NCBI RefSeq assembly: GCF_000737765.1
Contig: NZ_JPRI01000012.1
Location: 310,001-374,000 of the forward strand
Reading direction: 5' to 3'
Origin: Chryseobacterium vrystaatense
GTDB lineage: Bacteria; Bacteroidota; Bacteroidia; Flavobacteriales; Weeksellaceae
Length of the DNA: 64,000 nt
Notes under the pieces: generated by a model
Seen by the model: only the letters and a program-made list of their open reading frames with translations
The model's database searches: none
What the model was told of the DNA's origin: nothing
Program-made: the position numbers and the translations under genes
In this document: piece after piece, positions 1 through 8,697 of the stretch
Position numbering within the stretch: the stretch's first letter is position 1
Layout: each line of letters begins with the position of its first letter

Positions 1-498
1 AAACTTTTCTCTTCCCTGGACCAGATTGAACTTGAATTCAGAAATAATGACGGTGAGCTCATTCTTTACCTCAATCATATTGATATTTCCAAACAAATCC
101 GAACCAATGAAGTTTCCGACAATGTAAGTATTGTTGCCAAACAGAAAGAAGTAAGAGACTTCCTCCTCCATTCACAGCGTTCACTGGCAGAAAAAGGTGG
201 CATTATTATGGACGGACGTGACATAGGGACAGTAGTTCTGCCAAATGCGGACTATAAATTTTTTCTGACAGCAAGTATTGATGAAAGAACCAACAGAAGG
301 TATTTTGAATTGGAAAGCTTAGGAATTCAGGCCGAGAGAGAGCAGGTAAAGAAAAACCTGATCGTTCGTGATAAGATCGACAGCGAAAGGGAGATAGCTC
401 CTTTGAAGCAGGCTGAAGACGCTATTGTTATTGACAATACGAACCTTACAAAAGACGGAACAATAGATCTGATTTTATCTCATATCAAAAATATTTAA
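1..498 (+). CDS. cmk: Cytidylate kinase, 3' part (5' end outside window)
   Basis: Cytosolic (d)CMP kinase of pyrimidine nucleotide salvage, transferring phosphate from ATP to CMP/dCMP. The frame is already open at base 1 and runs to TAA at 496-498, so the gene starts upstream and the first internal ATG at 208 is not the start. Family signatures are visible: MDGRDIGTVVLPNADYKFFL, followed by the RDKIDSERE..PL..A.DA lid/adenine-binding region and VIDNTNL near the end. The P-loop half lies outside the window. The gene after it has its own upstream gap of 95 bp. Assignment is firm. Confidence 0.93.
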   Translation, partial: KLFSSLDQIELEFRNNDGELILYLNHIDISKQIRTNEVSDNVSIVAKQKEVRDFLLHSQRSLAEKGGIIMDGRDIGTVVLPNADYKFFLTASIDERTNRRYFELESLGIQAEREQVKKNLIVRDKIDSEREIAPLKQAEDAIVIDNTNLTKDGTIDLILSHIKNI

Positions 499-593
499 CA
501 CTTTTTAATAGGCACACTCCCTCCTTTGGTATACAAATTGTACATTTCATGCTAGTAAAAACTAATATTTATTAACTATTAAAAAAGCTAAAA

Positions 594-944
594 ATGTCTA
601 AAAACGGAAAAAATACAGCAGGTATATTGGCAGGACTTCTTGCAGGTGCTGCAGCAGGTGTAATCTTAGGAATGCTTTATGCGCCAGAAGAAGGTAAAGA
701 AACTAGAAAAAAAATCAAAGATAAAGCAGACGACCTAAAGGACCAGGCTAAAAACAAATATGGCGAGGTATCTGAAAAAGTAAAAGATCAATACAGTAAT
801 ATATCTTCTACTTTTAAAGAAACAGCCAACAGTGTAGCCCATACGGTAAAAGACGGATATGATAAATACAAGGATCAAATCGTTTCTAAAACTGCAGACG
901 TAGTAAAGGATGTAGAAGCAGAACTGAACGATCTTAAAAAATAA
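594..944 (+). CDS. YtxH domain-containing protein
   Basis: A 116-residue protein with a glycine/alanine-rich N-terminal membrane segment (residues about 10-30, GILAGLLAGAAAGVILGMLY) followed by APEEGKETRKKI, the hallmark of the YtxH family. The remainder is a long, highly charged amphipathic helix with repeated K-D pairs. Members are small stress-associated membrane proteins of unknown mechanism. It heads a three-gene set of small envelope proteins but is separated from the next gene by a good intrinsic terminator, so it can be transcribed alone. The gap upstream (499-593) contains TACATTTC, a near match to the flavobacterial -7 element. Confidence 0.85.
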   Translation: MSKNGKNTAGILAGLLAGAAAGVILGMLYAPEEGKETRKKIKDKADDLKDQAKNKYGEVSEKVKDQYSNISSTFKETANSVAHTVKDGYDKYKDQIVSKTADVVKDVEAELNDLKK

Positions 945-973
945 AATAGTTTATTTTTTGAGTAAATTATGGG

Positions 974-1005
974 AAGGAACTTTTTGCACGAAAGTTCCTT
1001 TTTTT
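974..1005 (+). terminator. Rho-independent terminator after the YtxH gene
   Basis: Perfect 10-bp inverted repeat AAGGAACTTT (974-983) / AAAGTTCCTT (991-1000) with a 7-base loop, followed by a run of T. A TTG at 984-986 and TAACTTTA at 1007-1014 sit 20 bases apart and could form the promoter of the next gene directly over the terminator. Confidence 0.85.
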
Positions 1006-1024
1006 GTAACTTTAAAAAAAAACA

Positions 1025-1333
1025 ATGATAGAGACTATTAAAGAATATGCATCGAAGAGAATAGACCTTCTGAAAATAGAAGCTACTGAAAAATCCTCTC
1101 TTTCTGCAGGGCTCATTACCTACTTTGTAGTGCTGCTAGTTGCTTTTACTTTTTTTATTATCCTTTTTAATTTTGGAATGGCATTTCTGATCGGCAAGGC
1201 ACTTGACAATACATCTTACGGATTCTTAATTGTTGCCGGATTTTATGTCATAGTAATGGCACTTATTGTTGCTTTTAAAAATAAGCTTGTCAATATGGTC
1301 GCAGATCAGGTTATTAAATTTTTAAATCATTAA
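1025..1333 (+). CDS. Phage holin / YqjE-like family membrane protein
   Basis: A 102-residue protein with two hydrophobic helices (about residues 30-55 and 65-88), an amphipathic N-terminus (KEYASKRIDLLKIEATEKSS) and a charged tail. This layout matches the Holin-X/YqjE superfamily of small inner-membrane proteins, which is not proven to lyse cells and in flavobacteria sits beside YtxH genes. It is separated from the next gene by only 3 bases, so the two are very likely co-transcribed. Function is unknown. Confidence 0.7.
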   Translation: MIETIKEYASKRIDLLKIEATEKSSLSAGLITYFVVLLVAFTFFIILFNFGMAFLIGKALDNTSYGFLIVAGFYVIVMALIVAFKNKLVNMVADQVIKFLNH

Positions 1334-1336
1334 ACT

Positions 1337-1834
1337 ATGGGCAGAAAATACGAAAGCATTGAAGAACTGAGAAGAAAGAAAAAACTGCTCCAGGGTGAGA
1401 TTAATGACCTTGAAAATCTGCTTACCTTTAAAAATACAAAAGAAAGCCTCAGCGCATTTACAAATGGACTGACAGACCAGTACCTACAGGAAAAAGTAGA
1501 TCAGGACGGCGATGAAAAAGTAGTTCTCCGAAAAGATGTTATCGCCAGACACCTTACCTCTGAAGTAAAGGATATGTTCATTAATAAACAAACCGCAGTA
1601 GGAATTGCAAGCAGTGCATTGGGTGGTAATGTTGCGGACAGCCTCATTAAGTTGGGGATCACCGCAGTAGTTGGAAATTACGCTAAAAATAACATGAAAA
1701 GCTCAAACTGGAAGAAAAAACTTTTGGGTGCTGCTATGATCTACCTCGCTCCTATTGCTCTGAAATATGTCAGAAAGAAACTGGAAGTCTACCAGAAAAA
1801 CAAAAGTGTTTCGAGCCTTGAACAATTGATATAG
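1337..1834 (+). CDS. Hypothetical protein (YtxH/holin cluster)
   Basis: A 165-residue protein without a signal peptide. The N-terminus is a charged coiled-coil-like segment (EELRRKKKLLQGEINDLENL); the middle contains a glycine/alanine-rich stretch (VGIASSALGGNVADSLIKLG); the C-terminal third has one hydrophobic segment (AAMIYLAPIALKYV) and a basic end. It follows the holin-like gene by 3 bases, so it probably works with it at the membrane. I do not recognise a characterised family; phage-holin-associated hypothetical protein is the best description. Confidence 0.7.
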   Translation: MGRKYESIEELRRKKKLLQGEINDLENLLTFKNTKESLSAFTNGLTDQYLQEKVDQDGDEKVVLRKDVIARHLTSEVKDMFINKQTAVGIASSALGGNVADSLIKLGITAVVGNYAKNNMKSSNWKKKLLGAAMIYLAPIALKYVRKKLEVYQKNKSVSSLEQLI

Positions 1835-1852
1835 AAATTTGTAAGATTTCAG

Positions 1853-1921
1853 ATATCAGATTTTAGATGTTAAAATGGTGATCGGTTTATCACACCTTAT
1901 TTAGAATCTAAAATCTGATAT
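1853..1921. repeat. Intergenic palindrome between convergent genes
   Basis: Perfect 16-bp inverted repeat: ATATCAGATTTTAGAT (1853-1868) and ATCTAAAATCTGATAT (1906-1921), with a 37-base loop. Related words (GAATCTGAAATATGATATC) recur at about 1937-1955. It lies between the stops of two convergent genes, so it may act as a bidirectional terminator, but it lacks a clean T-run. The TTTAGAT/TTAGAA vocabulary is similar to the repeats at 12686 and 13083. Confidence 0.7.
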
Positions 1922-1954
1922 TTAAGTTAAATGTATGAATCTGAAATATGATAT

Positions 1955-2680
1955 CTACTTCCTAAACAATTGTCCCAAAATAATTCCCGCCGCCATAGAA
2001 ACATTAAGGCTTTCTGTAGATTGGGATCTTCCGAATCTTGGAATGGTGATGCATTGATTTAGGAGTTTTTCTGTTTCCGCACGCATTCCGTTCCCTTCAT
2101 TACCTAGAATCAAATTGATTTTTTCAGGTCTTTCAAAAGTATAAATATTTTCTCCTTCCATATCAGTTCCGACATTGACATTCTCCGTTTTCGAAAGATA
2201 TTCTGTGAGATCTGTATAAAAAATATTCACTCTGGTGAAAGAGCCCATGGTGGCCTGTATCACTTTTGGATTATAAACATCTACCGTATCTTCACTGCAA
2301 ATGATCTGTTCTATTCCGAACCAGTCTGCCAAACGGATGATAGTTCCCAAATTACCGGGATCCTGTAATCCGTCCAGAATCAACTGAACATTCTTATCTT
2401 CCCTCTTTTCTTCTTCAGGCAGATAACAAACTGCTACCGAATCTTTAGGCGTTTTAAGAAAGCTGATTTTTTTCAGCTCATTTTCAGTGATCTGGATAAC
2501 AGGTACATCTGTCCGGTCCAGTTTTTGCGGATCGGTAGAAAATATTTCTTTAACTTTAAAGTTAGATTCAGGAAGTTCACTAATGATTTTATTACCTTCA
2601 ACCAAAAACAAATTGTATTTTTGCCTGAACTTCTTTTTATCTAAAGACTGTAAAATTTTTATTGTATGAGCTGTAAGCAT
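1955..2680 (-). CDS. TrmH/SpoU-family RNA 2'-O-methyltransferase
   Basis: SAM-dependent RNA ribose methyltransferase of the SPOUT superfamily, probably acting on rRNA or tRNA. The three SpoU motifs are visible: LILDGLQDPGNLGTIIRLAD (motif 1, N/G/R), NLILGNEGNGM (motif 2), and IPRFGRSQSTESLNVSMAAG (motif 3). An N-terminal substrate-binding region precedes them (KKFRQKYNLFLVEGNKII). I chose the ATG at 2680 because the protein then begins MLTAHTIKILQSL, as in relatives; a start at 2698 would add six residues. The start region overlaps that of the divergent tamL gene by 15 bases, so one of the two starts may be shorter. The exact target nucleotide cannot be read from sequence. Confidence 0.88.
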   Translation of the reverse strand: MLTAHTIKILQSLDKKKFRQKYNLFLVEGNKIISELPESNFKVKEIFSTDPQKLDRTDVPVIQITENELKKISFLKTPKDSVAVCYLPEEEKREDKNVQLILDGLQDPGNLGTIIRLADWFGIEQIICSEDTVDVYNPKVIQATMGSFTRVNIFYTDLTEYLSKTENVNVGTDMEGENIYTFERPEKINLILGNEGNGMRAETEKLLNQCITIPRFGRSQSTESLNVSMAAGIILGQLFRK

Positions 2681-5290
2681 TATAAGAATTCTCCTCAAAA
2701 ATATTATAAAATTATCTCATTTGCAACATTTGTTGGTCTCCTTTATGCCTGCAGTACAACAAAAAAAGTTCCGGACGGTGAATATCTGCTTACTAAGAAT
2801 ACTTTTGAGTTCGAAGATAAAAGAGAATCCATCGATGATGAACTGAAAGATTACGTACAGCAGAAGCCCAATAAAAAGCAGCTTTTATTCATGCCACTGA
2901 GTTTAGGATTTTATAATATGGCCAATCCTAAGTATGATACTTTACTCAATGAATACATGACCTATCCTGATGAAATGAGAAATCAGAAGCTAAGAGATTC
3001 TCTTTTCCTTAAATACAATATGAAGAACAGTGTCGGAAAAACACTATTTCTGGACCGTCTGCTTCACAGCTGGGGAACGCCACCGGTAATCCTGGATCAG
3101 ACCAGAAGTGAAAAAAGCACGGAATCAATTGAAAAAAGACTGATATACAGAGGATTCTGGAATGCCGACGTCCATATCAAACACTCTATTGATTCCGCAT
3201 CTAAAAAAGCAGCTGTTAATTATTTTATCAGACATAACGATCCTACTTACATCAAGGACTACTACTATAATATTACTGACCCTACCGTAAAAGGCCTTTA
3301 CTGGCAAAAGCTTGACAAAAGCCTTATAAGATCCGGGCAGAGACTTGACCAGACCGTTCTTGAAAAAGAAGTAACAAGAATTACCGATCTGATGCGGGAA
3401 AACGGATATTACAGATTCAACAGCTCCAATGAAGAAGTCTATTTTGTAGCAGATTCACTGAAAAGCAAAAAACAGATTCCTCTTACACTGGAAATTCATA
3501 AAGATTCTGCAGATCATCCTTATAAAGTGGCTACCATAGGAAATATTGACGTTGCAATTGTCAATGAAGCGGGTGATTTTCCCAAAAACACCATCAAGGA
3601 CAGTTTAAGAAGAATCAGGTTCCATAAAATGGACAATAGTTATAAAACGTCTTCCCTATGGAGAGCGGTTATTGTAGACAGCAAGAAAGTTTATGACCAA
3701 AAGAATCTTGACCTTACAAAAAGAAATTTCATCGCCATGAATAACTTCAGCATTCTGAAGGCCAGAGATTCTTTAAGAAGAGGTGGAGGCACTTCACCTA
3801 ACGACAGTATTGTAGATGTTCTTTATGTATTGAAACCTCTTCCTAAATATGAACTTAAACTTGGAACGGATATCAATTACTCTCAGCTCCTGAACCTTGG
3901 GGTATCCCCTTCTGTAGACCTTACGACCAGGAACATTTTCAAAGGAGCAGAAAACCTTTCAACGAGCATTTCCGGAACATTCGGTTCCATAAGAAGTACG
4001 AAAAATATTGATAAGAAAGATCTCGCATATGAAATTTCAGCGCAGGCCTCTCTTAATTTCCCGAGACTTCTTCTGCCGTTCGATTATTATAAACTTCTTC
4101 CCAAAAGATATACACCGACCTCCTCCATTCTTTTGGGAGCATCGGTACAGAATAATATAGGTTTGGGAAGGGTTAACTTTAATACCGGCTTGAATTATCA
4201 GGCCAATGTTAATGATCAGGTATCACACAGACTTACCCTTTTCAACACTCAGGTCAGTCTTACGAAAAATAAAGATGCTTATTATAGCTATTTTGCCAAT
4301 GACGAGATTATAAGAGACAATACGTTTAACAACTATTTTGCCTACAGTAAGAATATCCCAGATATTGCCAATATTGAAGACCAGTTCCGTTCAGGACAAG
4401 TAAGTATTGACTATGTTTCAAAACAGATCGTTAATGACATCAATTATCCGGGGACACTTAACCAGAAAGGACAAGACCTTCTGACAGCATTCAAAGGAAC
4501 TCTTGTGAATAAAGACAGACAGACACAGGATGTGATTATCTCGTCTATGATCTATAATTTTGTTTATAATGAGATTGGCAAAAAAGATTATCCCAACGCC
4601 TTTTATTTTAACGGAAAGGTAGAGCTCGCGGGAAATATCCTTAGTCTATTCAATCAAAAAAGAGATGCAGGAGGTGTTTTCGCAAGCCCACAGCGAACCA
4701 TCTTCGGAATTCCTTATGCTCAATTTGTAAAATTTGACATTGACACCAGGAAATATTTTAAATTCAATGGCAATCAGACGCTGGTTTTACGTCAGTTTAT
4801 CGGAGTGGGTATTCCTTATGGAAACTCTAAAGACATGCCTGTTATCAAGTCTTACTTCAACGGTGGATCCAATGACATCAGAGCATGGGTTGCATTTGGA
4901 GGACTGGGCCCTTCAGATTCTCAGGTCGATGAAAGAGTACGTACCTATATGACCAACAACTTAAAGCTGACCACGAATATAGAATACAGGGTTCCGTTTA
5001 ATGAAATGTATGAAGGTGCTGTATTTACCGATATCGGAAATACCTGGAGTATTAGAAAACCCGGCGAAAACAACAGTTATGGAGATGAGTTTAAATTCAA
5101 TAAATTCTTAGGGCAAATGGGAATCGGAAGTGGAATTGGTTTGAGAGTGAACATTGCTTATATCACGTTCAGACTTGATTTAGCTTATAAAATCTATGAT
5201 CCAAATAAACCTGAAGGTGAACGATGGAGATTTAAACACTTCCAGCCCTTCAAACCTACACCGAATATTGCATTCGGATATCCTTTCTAG
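2666..5290 (+). CDS. tamL: Translocation and assembly module lipoprotein TamL
   Basis: BamA/Omp85-superfamily outer-membrane protein, the lipidated TamA counterpart of Bacteroidota, which works with TamB in outer-membrane assembly. An N-terminal lipoprotein signal ends in LLYAC. POTRA-like regions follow (about residues 100-370). The C-terminal 450 residues form the surface-antigen beta-barrel, with late strands including RVNIAYITFRLDLAYKIYDP and a terminal aromatic residue (GYPF). A conserved Omp85 loop (GGSNDIRAW) is present. The length of 874 residues suits the family. The start overlaps the divergent methyltransferase start, and the stop overlaps that of the convergent SanA-like gene. Confidence 0.88.
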   Translation: MSCKHYKNSPQKYYKIISFATFVGLLYACSTTKKVPDGEYLLTKNTFEFEDKRESIDDELKDYVQQKPNKKQLLFMPLSLGFYNMANPKYDTLLNEYMTYPDEMRNQKLRDSLFLKYNMKNSVGKTLFLDRLLHSWGTPPVILDQTRSEKSTESIEKRLIYRGFWNADVHIKHSIDSASKKAAVNYFIRHNDPTYIKDYYYNITDPTVKGLYWQKLDKSLIRSGQRLDQTVLEKEVTRITDLMRENGYYRFNSSNEEVYFVADSLKSKKQIPLTLEIHKDSADHPYKVATIGNIDVAIVNEAGDFPKNTIKDSLRRIRFHKMDNSYKTSSLWRAVIVDSKKVYDQKNLDLTKRNFIAMNNFSILKARDSLRRGGGTSPNDSIVDVLYVLKPLPKYELKLGTDINYSQLLNLGVSPSVDLTTRNIFKGAENLSTSISGTFGSIRSTKNIDKKDLAYEISAQASLNFPRLLLPFDYYKLLPKRYTPTSSILLGASVQNNIGLGRVNFNTGLNYQANVNDQVSHRLTLFNTQVSLTKNKDAYYSYFANDEIIRDNTFNNYFAYSKNIPDIANIEDQFRSGQVSIDYVSKQIVNDINYPGTLNQKGQDLLTAFKGTLVNKDRQTQDVIISSMIYNFVYNEIGKKDYPNAFYFNGKVELAGNILSLFNQKRDAGGVFASPQRTIFGIPYAQFVKFDIDTRKYFKFNGNQTLVLRQFIGVGIPYGNSKDMPVIKSYFNGGSNDIRAWVAFGGLGPSDSQVDERVRTYMTNNLKLTTNIEYRVPFNEMYEGAVFTDIGNTWSIRKPGENNSYGDEFKFNKFLGQMGIGSGIGLRVNIAYITFRLDLAYKIYDPNKPEGERWRFKHFQPFKPTPNIAFGYPF

Positions 5291-5904
5291 TCCGGAGAAA
5301 TCCCCAATATGAAATAGACTACAGCAATCACTCTGGCGAGAACTTCCCTGGCTTGATTCCTGTAGTAGCTTTCGGGTTTTGTGACATCCTGAGCATCAAA
5401 TCCAAGAGCATTCATATTATTGTTTCTCGCAAAAAATAATGCACGAAGATTATGAAAACCCTGTGAAACAATAATTACATCTTTCTTTTTGTAGATATCT
5501 TTACATCGCAGGATGCTTTTATAGGTATTAAATCCTTTCGGATCCTCAATAATAATATGTCCCGGAACTCCTTCCTCATTGACAAGGTAATTCTTCATTG
5601 CTGCCGGTTCGTTATAGCCTCTGCTTTTCTCTCCGCTTACAATAATTTTTTTGATTTTCCCATGATGGTATAAAAGTGCCGCGGCGTCCATTCTTTTTGT
5701 AAAATAGGGATTGGAAAGGCCCGATCTCATCTTTGGAGAAGTTCCCAGAACCAGAGCAATTTCGCGGGGTGGAATTTTCGAAATCTTGGTATAGGTACGT
5801 CCGTTCGTAAGCCCGAAAACCCAGGCATTACACAGACATATCATCAGAATTCCTATTTCTATTGATATAAAACTTAAGTTAAATATGTTCTTAATAATTC
5901 TCAA
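5287..5904 (-). CDS. SanA/YdcF-like DUF218 membrane protein
   Basis: A 205-residue ElyC/SanA/YdcF family protein. One N-terminal membrane helix (FISIEIGILMICLCNAWVFG) is followed by the DUF218 Rossmann-like domain: ALVLGTSP, YFTKRMDAAALLYHHGKI, IIVSGEKS, EPAAMKNYL, and a final VSQGFHNLRALFFAR. E. coli SanA affects envelope permeability to vancomycin; the biochemical activity of the family is unclear. Its start overlaps the stop of the reductase gene by 4 bases (ATGA type), indicating translational coupling in an operon. Confidence 0.85.
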   Translation of the reverse strand: MRIIKNIFNLSFISIEIGILMICLCNAWVFGLTNGRTYTKISKIPPREIALVLGTSPKMRSGLSNPYFTKRMDAAALLYHHGKIKKIIVSGEKSRGYNEPAAMKNYLVNEEGVPGHIIIEDPKGFNTYKSILRCKDIYKKKDVIIVSQGFHNLRALFFARNNNMNALGFDAQDVTKPESYYRNQAREVLARVIAVVYFILGISPD

Positions 5905-7025
5905 CTAAGGTCAAAGTTAAGCTTTATTTTCTTACTTTTTATAATGGACATACATGCTAATATTTTTCCCTGTGCCTCCTCTTTTTCTGTCAGATACTCA
6001 TTTTCAAGAAGCTCTACCTCTCCTTCTTCCAGATAACACTCACAACTTCCGCAGATTCCTGATTTGCATGAATAAGGCACTGGAAATTTCTGAATAAGAA
6101 GCTGCTGAAGAATCCGTTCTTTATTATCAGGAAGAAATGTTTCATATTCTTTTCCAAATATCTTAAACCCCACTTCCACATTTTCTATAAGAGGAAATTC
6201 TTTTTCTATTGGATAAATATCGTCATTATATTCTTCAAAAAGTTCAAAATGAATATTCTTTTTCGGAATACCGTGATGATAGCAAGCATTGGCCAGCGAT
6301 TTGATCATTTCTCCTTTACCACAAATCAGCACTTCATCTACTGCATCCCAGATCGTAGATTCCTCATCAGTATCATCCAAATGAAGAATCTGGTTGATGA
6401 TCAGATTCAGTTTTTTTTCATCCAGTCTCCCATAAAAAAACTGGTCTGCTGTTTTTTCTTTTGAAAAAAAATAAAAGATCTGAAGTCTGTCACCGTACCG
6501 TTTTGCAAGGGTATCCAGTTGTTCCCTGTAAATAAGTTCATCTGAACTTTTATTACCAAAAAACAAAAACAGTCTGGTGCGCGGTTCCGTGTGTAATATA
6601 TTTTTAAAGTGGCTTAGAACAGGAGTTATACCTATACCTGCAGCAAAAGCAACAATCGTCCTAAATTCACTGGGTTTGGAAACCAGGGTAAATCTTCCCG
6701 AAGGCTCTCCCACCATAAGTTCATCTCCAACATTATAATTTCTGAACAGCTCTGCAGTGGCTCCCTCAGAGGAATTCACTTTGATTCCAAGACAGATTTT
6801 CTTCTCATATGGAGCAGAAGTCATCGAATAATCGTTAATGACATCCTGGCCGTGAGCTGAAAATTTAATGCTTACAAACTGCCCTGCTTCAAACTTGAAA
6901 TTCTCCTGCAAATTCCCGGGAATATCGAATTCCAGAGAAAAAGTATTTTTGGTCAGTTGTTCCTTTTTCGCTATTTTTAACGGATGAAACTGTATAAGTT
7001 TCCCTTTATAGATTTGTTGTTCCAT
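5901..7025 (-). CDS. Ferredoxin--NADP reductase with 2Fe-2S domain (PaaE-like)
   Basis: Electron-transfer flavoprotein. The FAD-binding FR-type domain occupies residues about 10-110 (NDYSMTSAP flavin motif). The NAD(P)-binding domain lies at about 120-250 (AAGIGITPVLSHFKNIL; LICGKGEMI). The C-terminal plant-type 2Fe-2S ferredoxin domain has CKSGICGSC plus a downstream cysteine in ILACMS. This order matches PaaE, the phenylacetyl-CoA oxygenase reductase, and haemoglobin- or monooxygenase-linked reductases. No paaABCD genes occur in the window, so the oxygenase partner is unknown. It overlaps the SanA-like gene and is divergent from the thioredoxin lipoprotein with only 32 bp between starts. 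Confidence 0.87.
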   Translation of the reverse strand: MEQQIYKGKLIQFHPLKIAKKEQLTKNTFSLEFDIPGNLQENFKFEAGQFVSIKFSAHGQDVINDYSMTSAPYEKKICLGIKVNSSEGATAELFRNYNVGDELMVGEPSGRFTLVSKPSEFRTIVAFAAGIGITPVLSHFKNILHTEPRTRLFLFFGNKSSDELIYREQLDTLAKRYGDRLQIFYFFSKEKTADQFFYGRLDEKKLNLIINQILHLDDTDEESTIWDAVDEVLICGKGEMIKSLANACYHHGIPKKNIHFELFEEYNDDIYPIEKEFPLIENVEVGFKIFGKEYETFLPDNKERILQQLLIQKFPVPYSCKSGICGSCECYLEEGEVELLENEYLTEKEEAQGKILACMSIIKSKKIKLNFDLS

Positions 7026-7057
7026 ACTTCAATTCAAAAATAGTCAAAAAATAATTT

Positions 7058-7618
7058 ATGAAGAAGATAATTTTATCCACGCTTATTCTTACCGCTCTTT
7101 ATTCTTGTAAAAAAGATGGCGAGAAGACGCAGGACACTGCCGTAACAGATTCGGTTTCTGTAACGGAAAATAAGACTTCTGCTGCAGATACCCATACCTC
7201 CAGGGAACTTTCTCCGGAAGACCTCGGAAAGTTTTTAGCTCAAAAGAATGACACCTTATATGTTACCAATTTTTTCGCAACATGGTGCGGACCGTGTATG
7301 AGAGAAATTCCTCATTTCAAAAATAAAATGGAAGAGCTTAAAGGTAAACCTGTAAAATTTACTTTTATCAATCTTGATGATAAATCTGAGTGGGAAAGTT
7401 CTGTGAAAAGATTTGCACAGGAGAATAACCTTGCTTCCAATATCATTCTTTTAGATGGACAGAAATTAGATCCAACTTTTTTCACCAGCAATTTTAAGCA
7501 GTGGAACGGTGGTTCAATTCCTTTTACGTATTTAAGAAAAGGTGATAAAACTGATGAATATTTAGGAATGATGACAGAAGAAGTATTGAACTCTAAAGTC
7601 GAAGCTTTTTTAAAATAA
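7058..7618 (+). CDS. TlpA-family thioredoxin-like lipoprotein
   Basis: A periplasm-facing lipoprotein disulfide oxidoreductase. The signal peptide ends in a lipobox (TALYSC, Cys at about residue 17), and a low-complexity acidic linker rich in Thr/Ser/Asp follows. The thioredoxin fold then begins, with active site FFATWCGPCMREIP (CxxC). The cis-proline region is GGSIPFTYL. It is followed 22 bases later by the ABC permease gene and probably shares its transcript, which may link it to maturation of a transported cofactor or of its binding protein. Confidence 0.87.
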   Translation: MKKIILSTLILTALYSCKKDGEKTQDTAVTDSVSVTENKTSAADTHTSRELSPEDLGKFLAQKNDTLYVTNFFATWCGPCMREIPHFKNKMEELKGKPVKFTFINLDDKSEWESSVKRFAQENNLASNIILLDGQKLDPTFFTSNFKQWNGGSIPFTYLRKGDKTDEYLGMMTEEVLNSKVEAFLK

Positions 7619-7640
7619 ACATCCAGATTCTTTCTGAATA

Positions 7641-8612
7641 ATGTCAAAAAAATTCAAGATCCTGTGTTTACTGCTGACAGCCGCTATTATATTGACTGCG
7701 GTCATCAATCTGAACACAGGATTTTTAAGTTTAAATCTCCAGGACTTTTTTCAGGATTCTGCCCAAAGCCAAATCGCTGAAATTCGTATCAATAGGGTTC
7801 TCGTTATGCTTTTGGCTGGAATTTCAATTCCAACTTCAGGCTTCCTGATGCAGGAATATTTTCAAAATCCGCTGGCTGGTCCTGATATCCTCGGAATCAC
7901 ATCTGTAGCCAGTTTATCAGTAGCATTTTACATTTTCTTTTCCCACGATTTTCTGATTCCTGAGTTTCTGCAAAACAGTTTTCTCAGCCTTTCAGCGATT
8001 GCCGGAAGTCTCGTGCTAATGATGGTTTTGCTTTCTATGTCTAATAAATTTCAGGACAAATCCTATCTTATTATATTTGGATTCCTTGTTTCCGCATTTG
8101 CCGGGGCTATAGTGTCTTTGCTGCAGTTCTACGCAGAAAACCAGAGTCTCAAAAACTATATTTTATGGTCTTTCGGTGCTAACAATATGGTCACCAGAAA
8201 CCAAATCTATGTGTTGTCCATTTTAGTTCTGATCGGAATGTTTTTCTGTTTTAAAACGATCAAACCGTTGATCGGAAATTCATTGGGAACCTCTTATGCT
8301 CAAAGCTTAGGAGTCAATCTTAATCAGCTTAAGATCCTGATCATTGCGGCCTCTTCCCTACTTTCGGCTTCTATTACAGCATTTTTAGGGCCTATACTAT
8401 TTATTGGCATCATTGTTCCTCATTTCTGCAGACTGATCTATAATCCCTCTAAATTATGGCAACAATGGATCCTGAATATGTTCCTTGGGATGCTGATGAT
8501 GATGCTTTTCTCTGTGGTTGCAGAAAAAACACAAATTCCATTGAATGTGATCAGCTCAGTATTTGGAATTCCCGTAATTTTATTAATGCTTTTGAAGCAG
8601 AATAGGGTTTAA
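7641..8612 (+). CDS. FecCD-family ABC transporter permease
   Basis: A 323-residue inner-membrane permease of the FecCD/BtuC family, importing ferric siderophores, haem or cobalamin. Multiple hydrophobic helices span the whole length. Conserved segments include the RVLVMLLAGISIPTSGFLMQ N-terminal region, QNPLAGPDILGI, and the coupling region FLGPILFIGIIVPHFCRL. The usual partner substrate-binding protein is not adjacent, so the substrate cannot be assigned. It lies between the thioredoxin lipoprotein gene and the ATPase gene. Confidence 0.88.
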   Translation: MSKKFKILCLLLTAAIILTAVINLNTGFLSLNLQDFFQDSAQSQIAEIRINRVLVMLLAGISIPTSGFLMQEYFQNPLAGPDILGITSVASLSVAFYIFFSHDFLIPEFLQNSFLSLSAIAGSLVLMMVLLSMSNKFQDKSYLIIFGFLVSAFAGAIVSLLQFYAENQSLKNYILWSFGANNMVTRNQIYVLSILVLIGMFFCFKTIKPLIGNSLGTSYAQSLGVNLNQLKILIIAASSLLSASITAFLGPILFIGIIVPHFCRLIYNPSKLWQQWILNMFLGMLMMMLFSVVAEKTQIPLNVISSVFGIPVILLMLLKQNRV

Positions 8613-8627
8613 ATTTGCTGAAAAGCT

Positions 8628-8661
8628 TTGATTTTCTTGCGCCTTAAAAACAGTATTTTTG
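8628..8661 (+). promoter_or_regulatory. Candidate flavobacterial promoter for the ABC ATPase gene
   Basis: TATTTTTG at 8654-8661 is a perfect TAnnTTTG -7 element, with TTG at 8628-8630 upstream at a spacing of 23. The ATPase ATG at 8698 lies about 30 bases after the expected start point. The ATPase could therefore be transcribed separately from the permease. Confidence 0.45.
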
Positions 8662-8697
8662 TAAAAATTTGCGTCTTTTCAATTAACCAACAGACCT

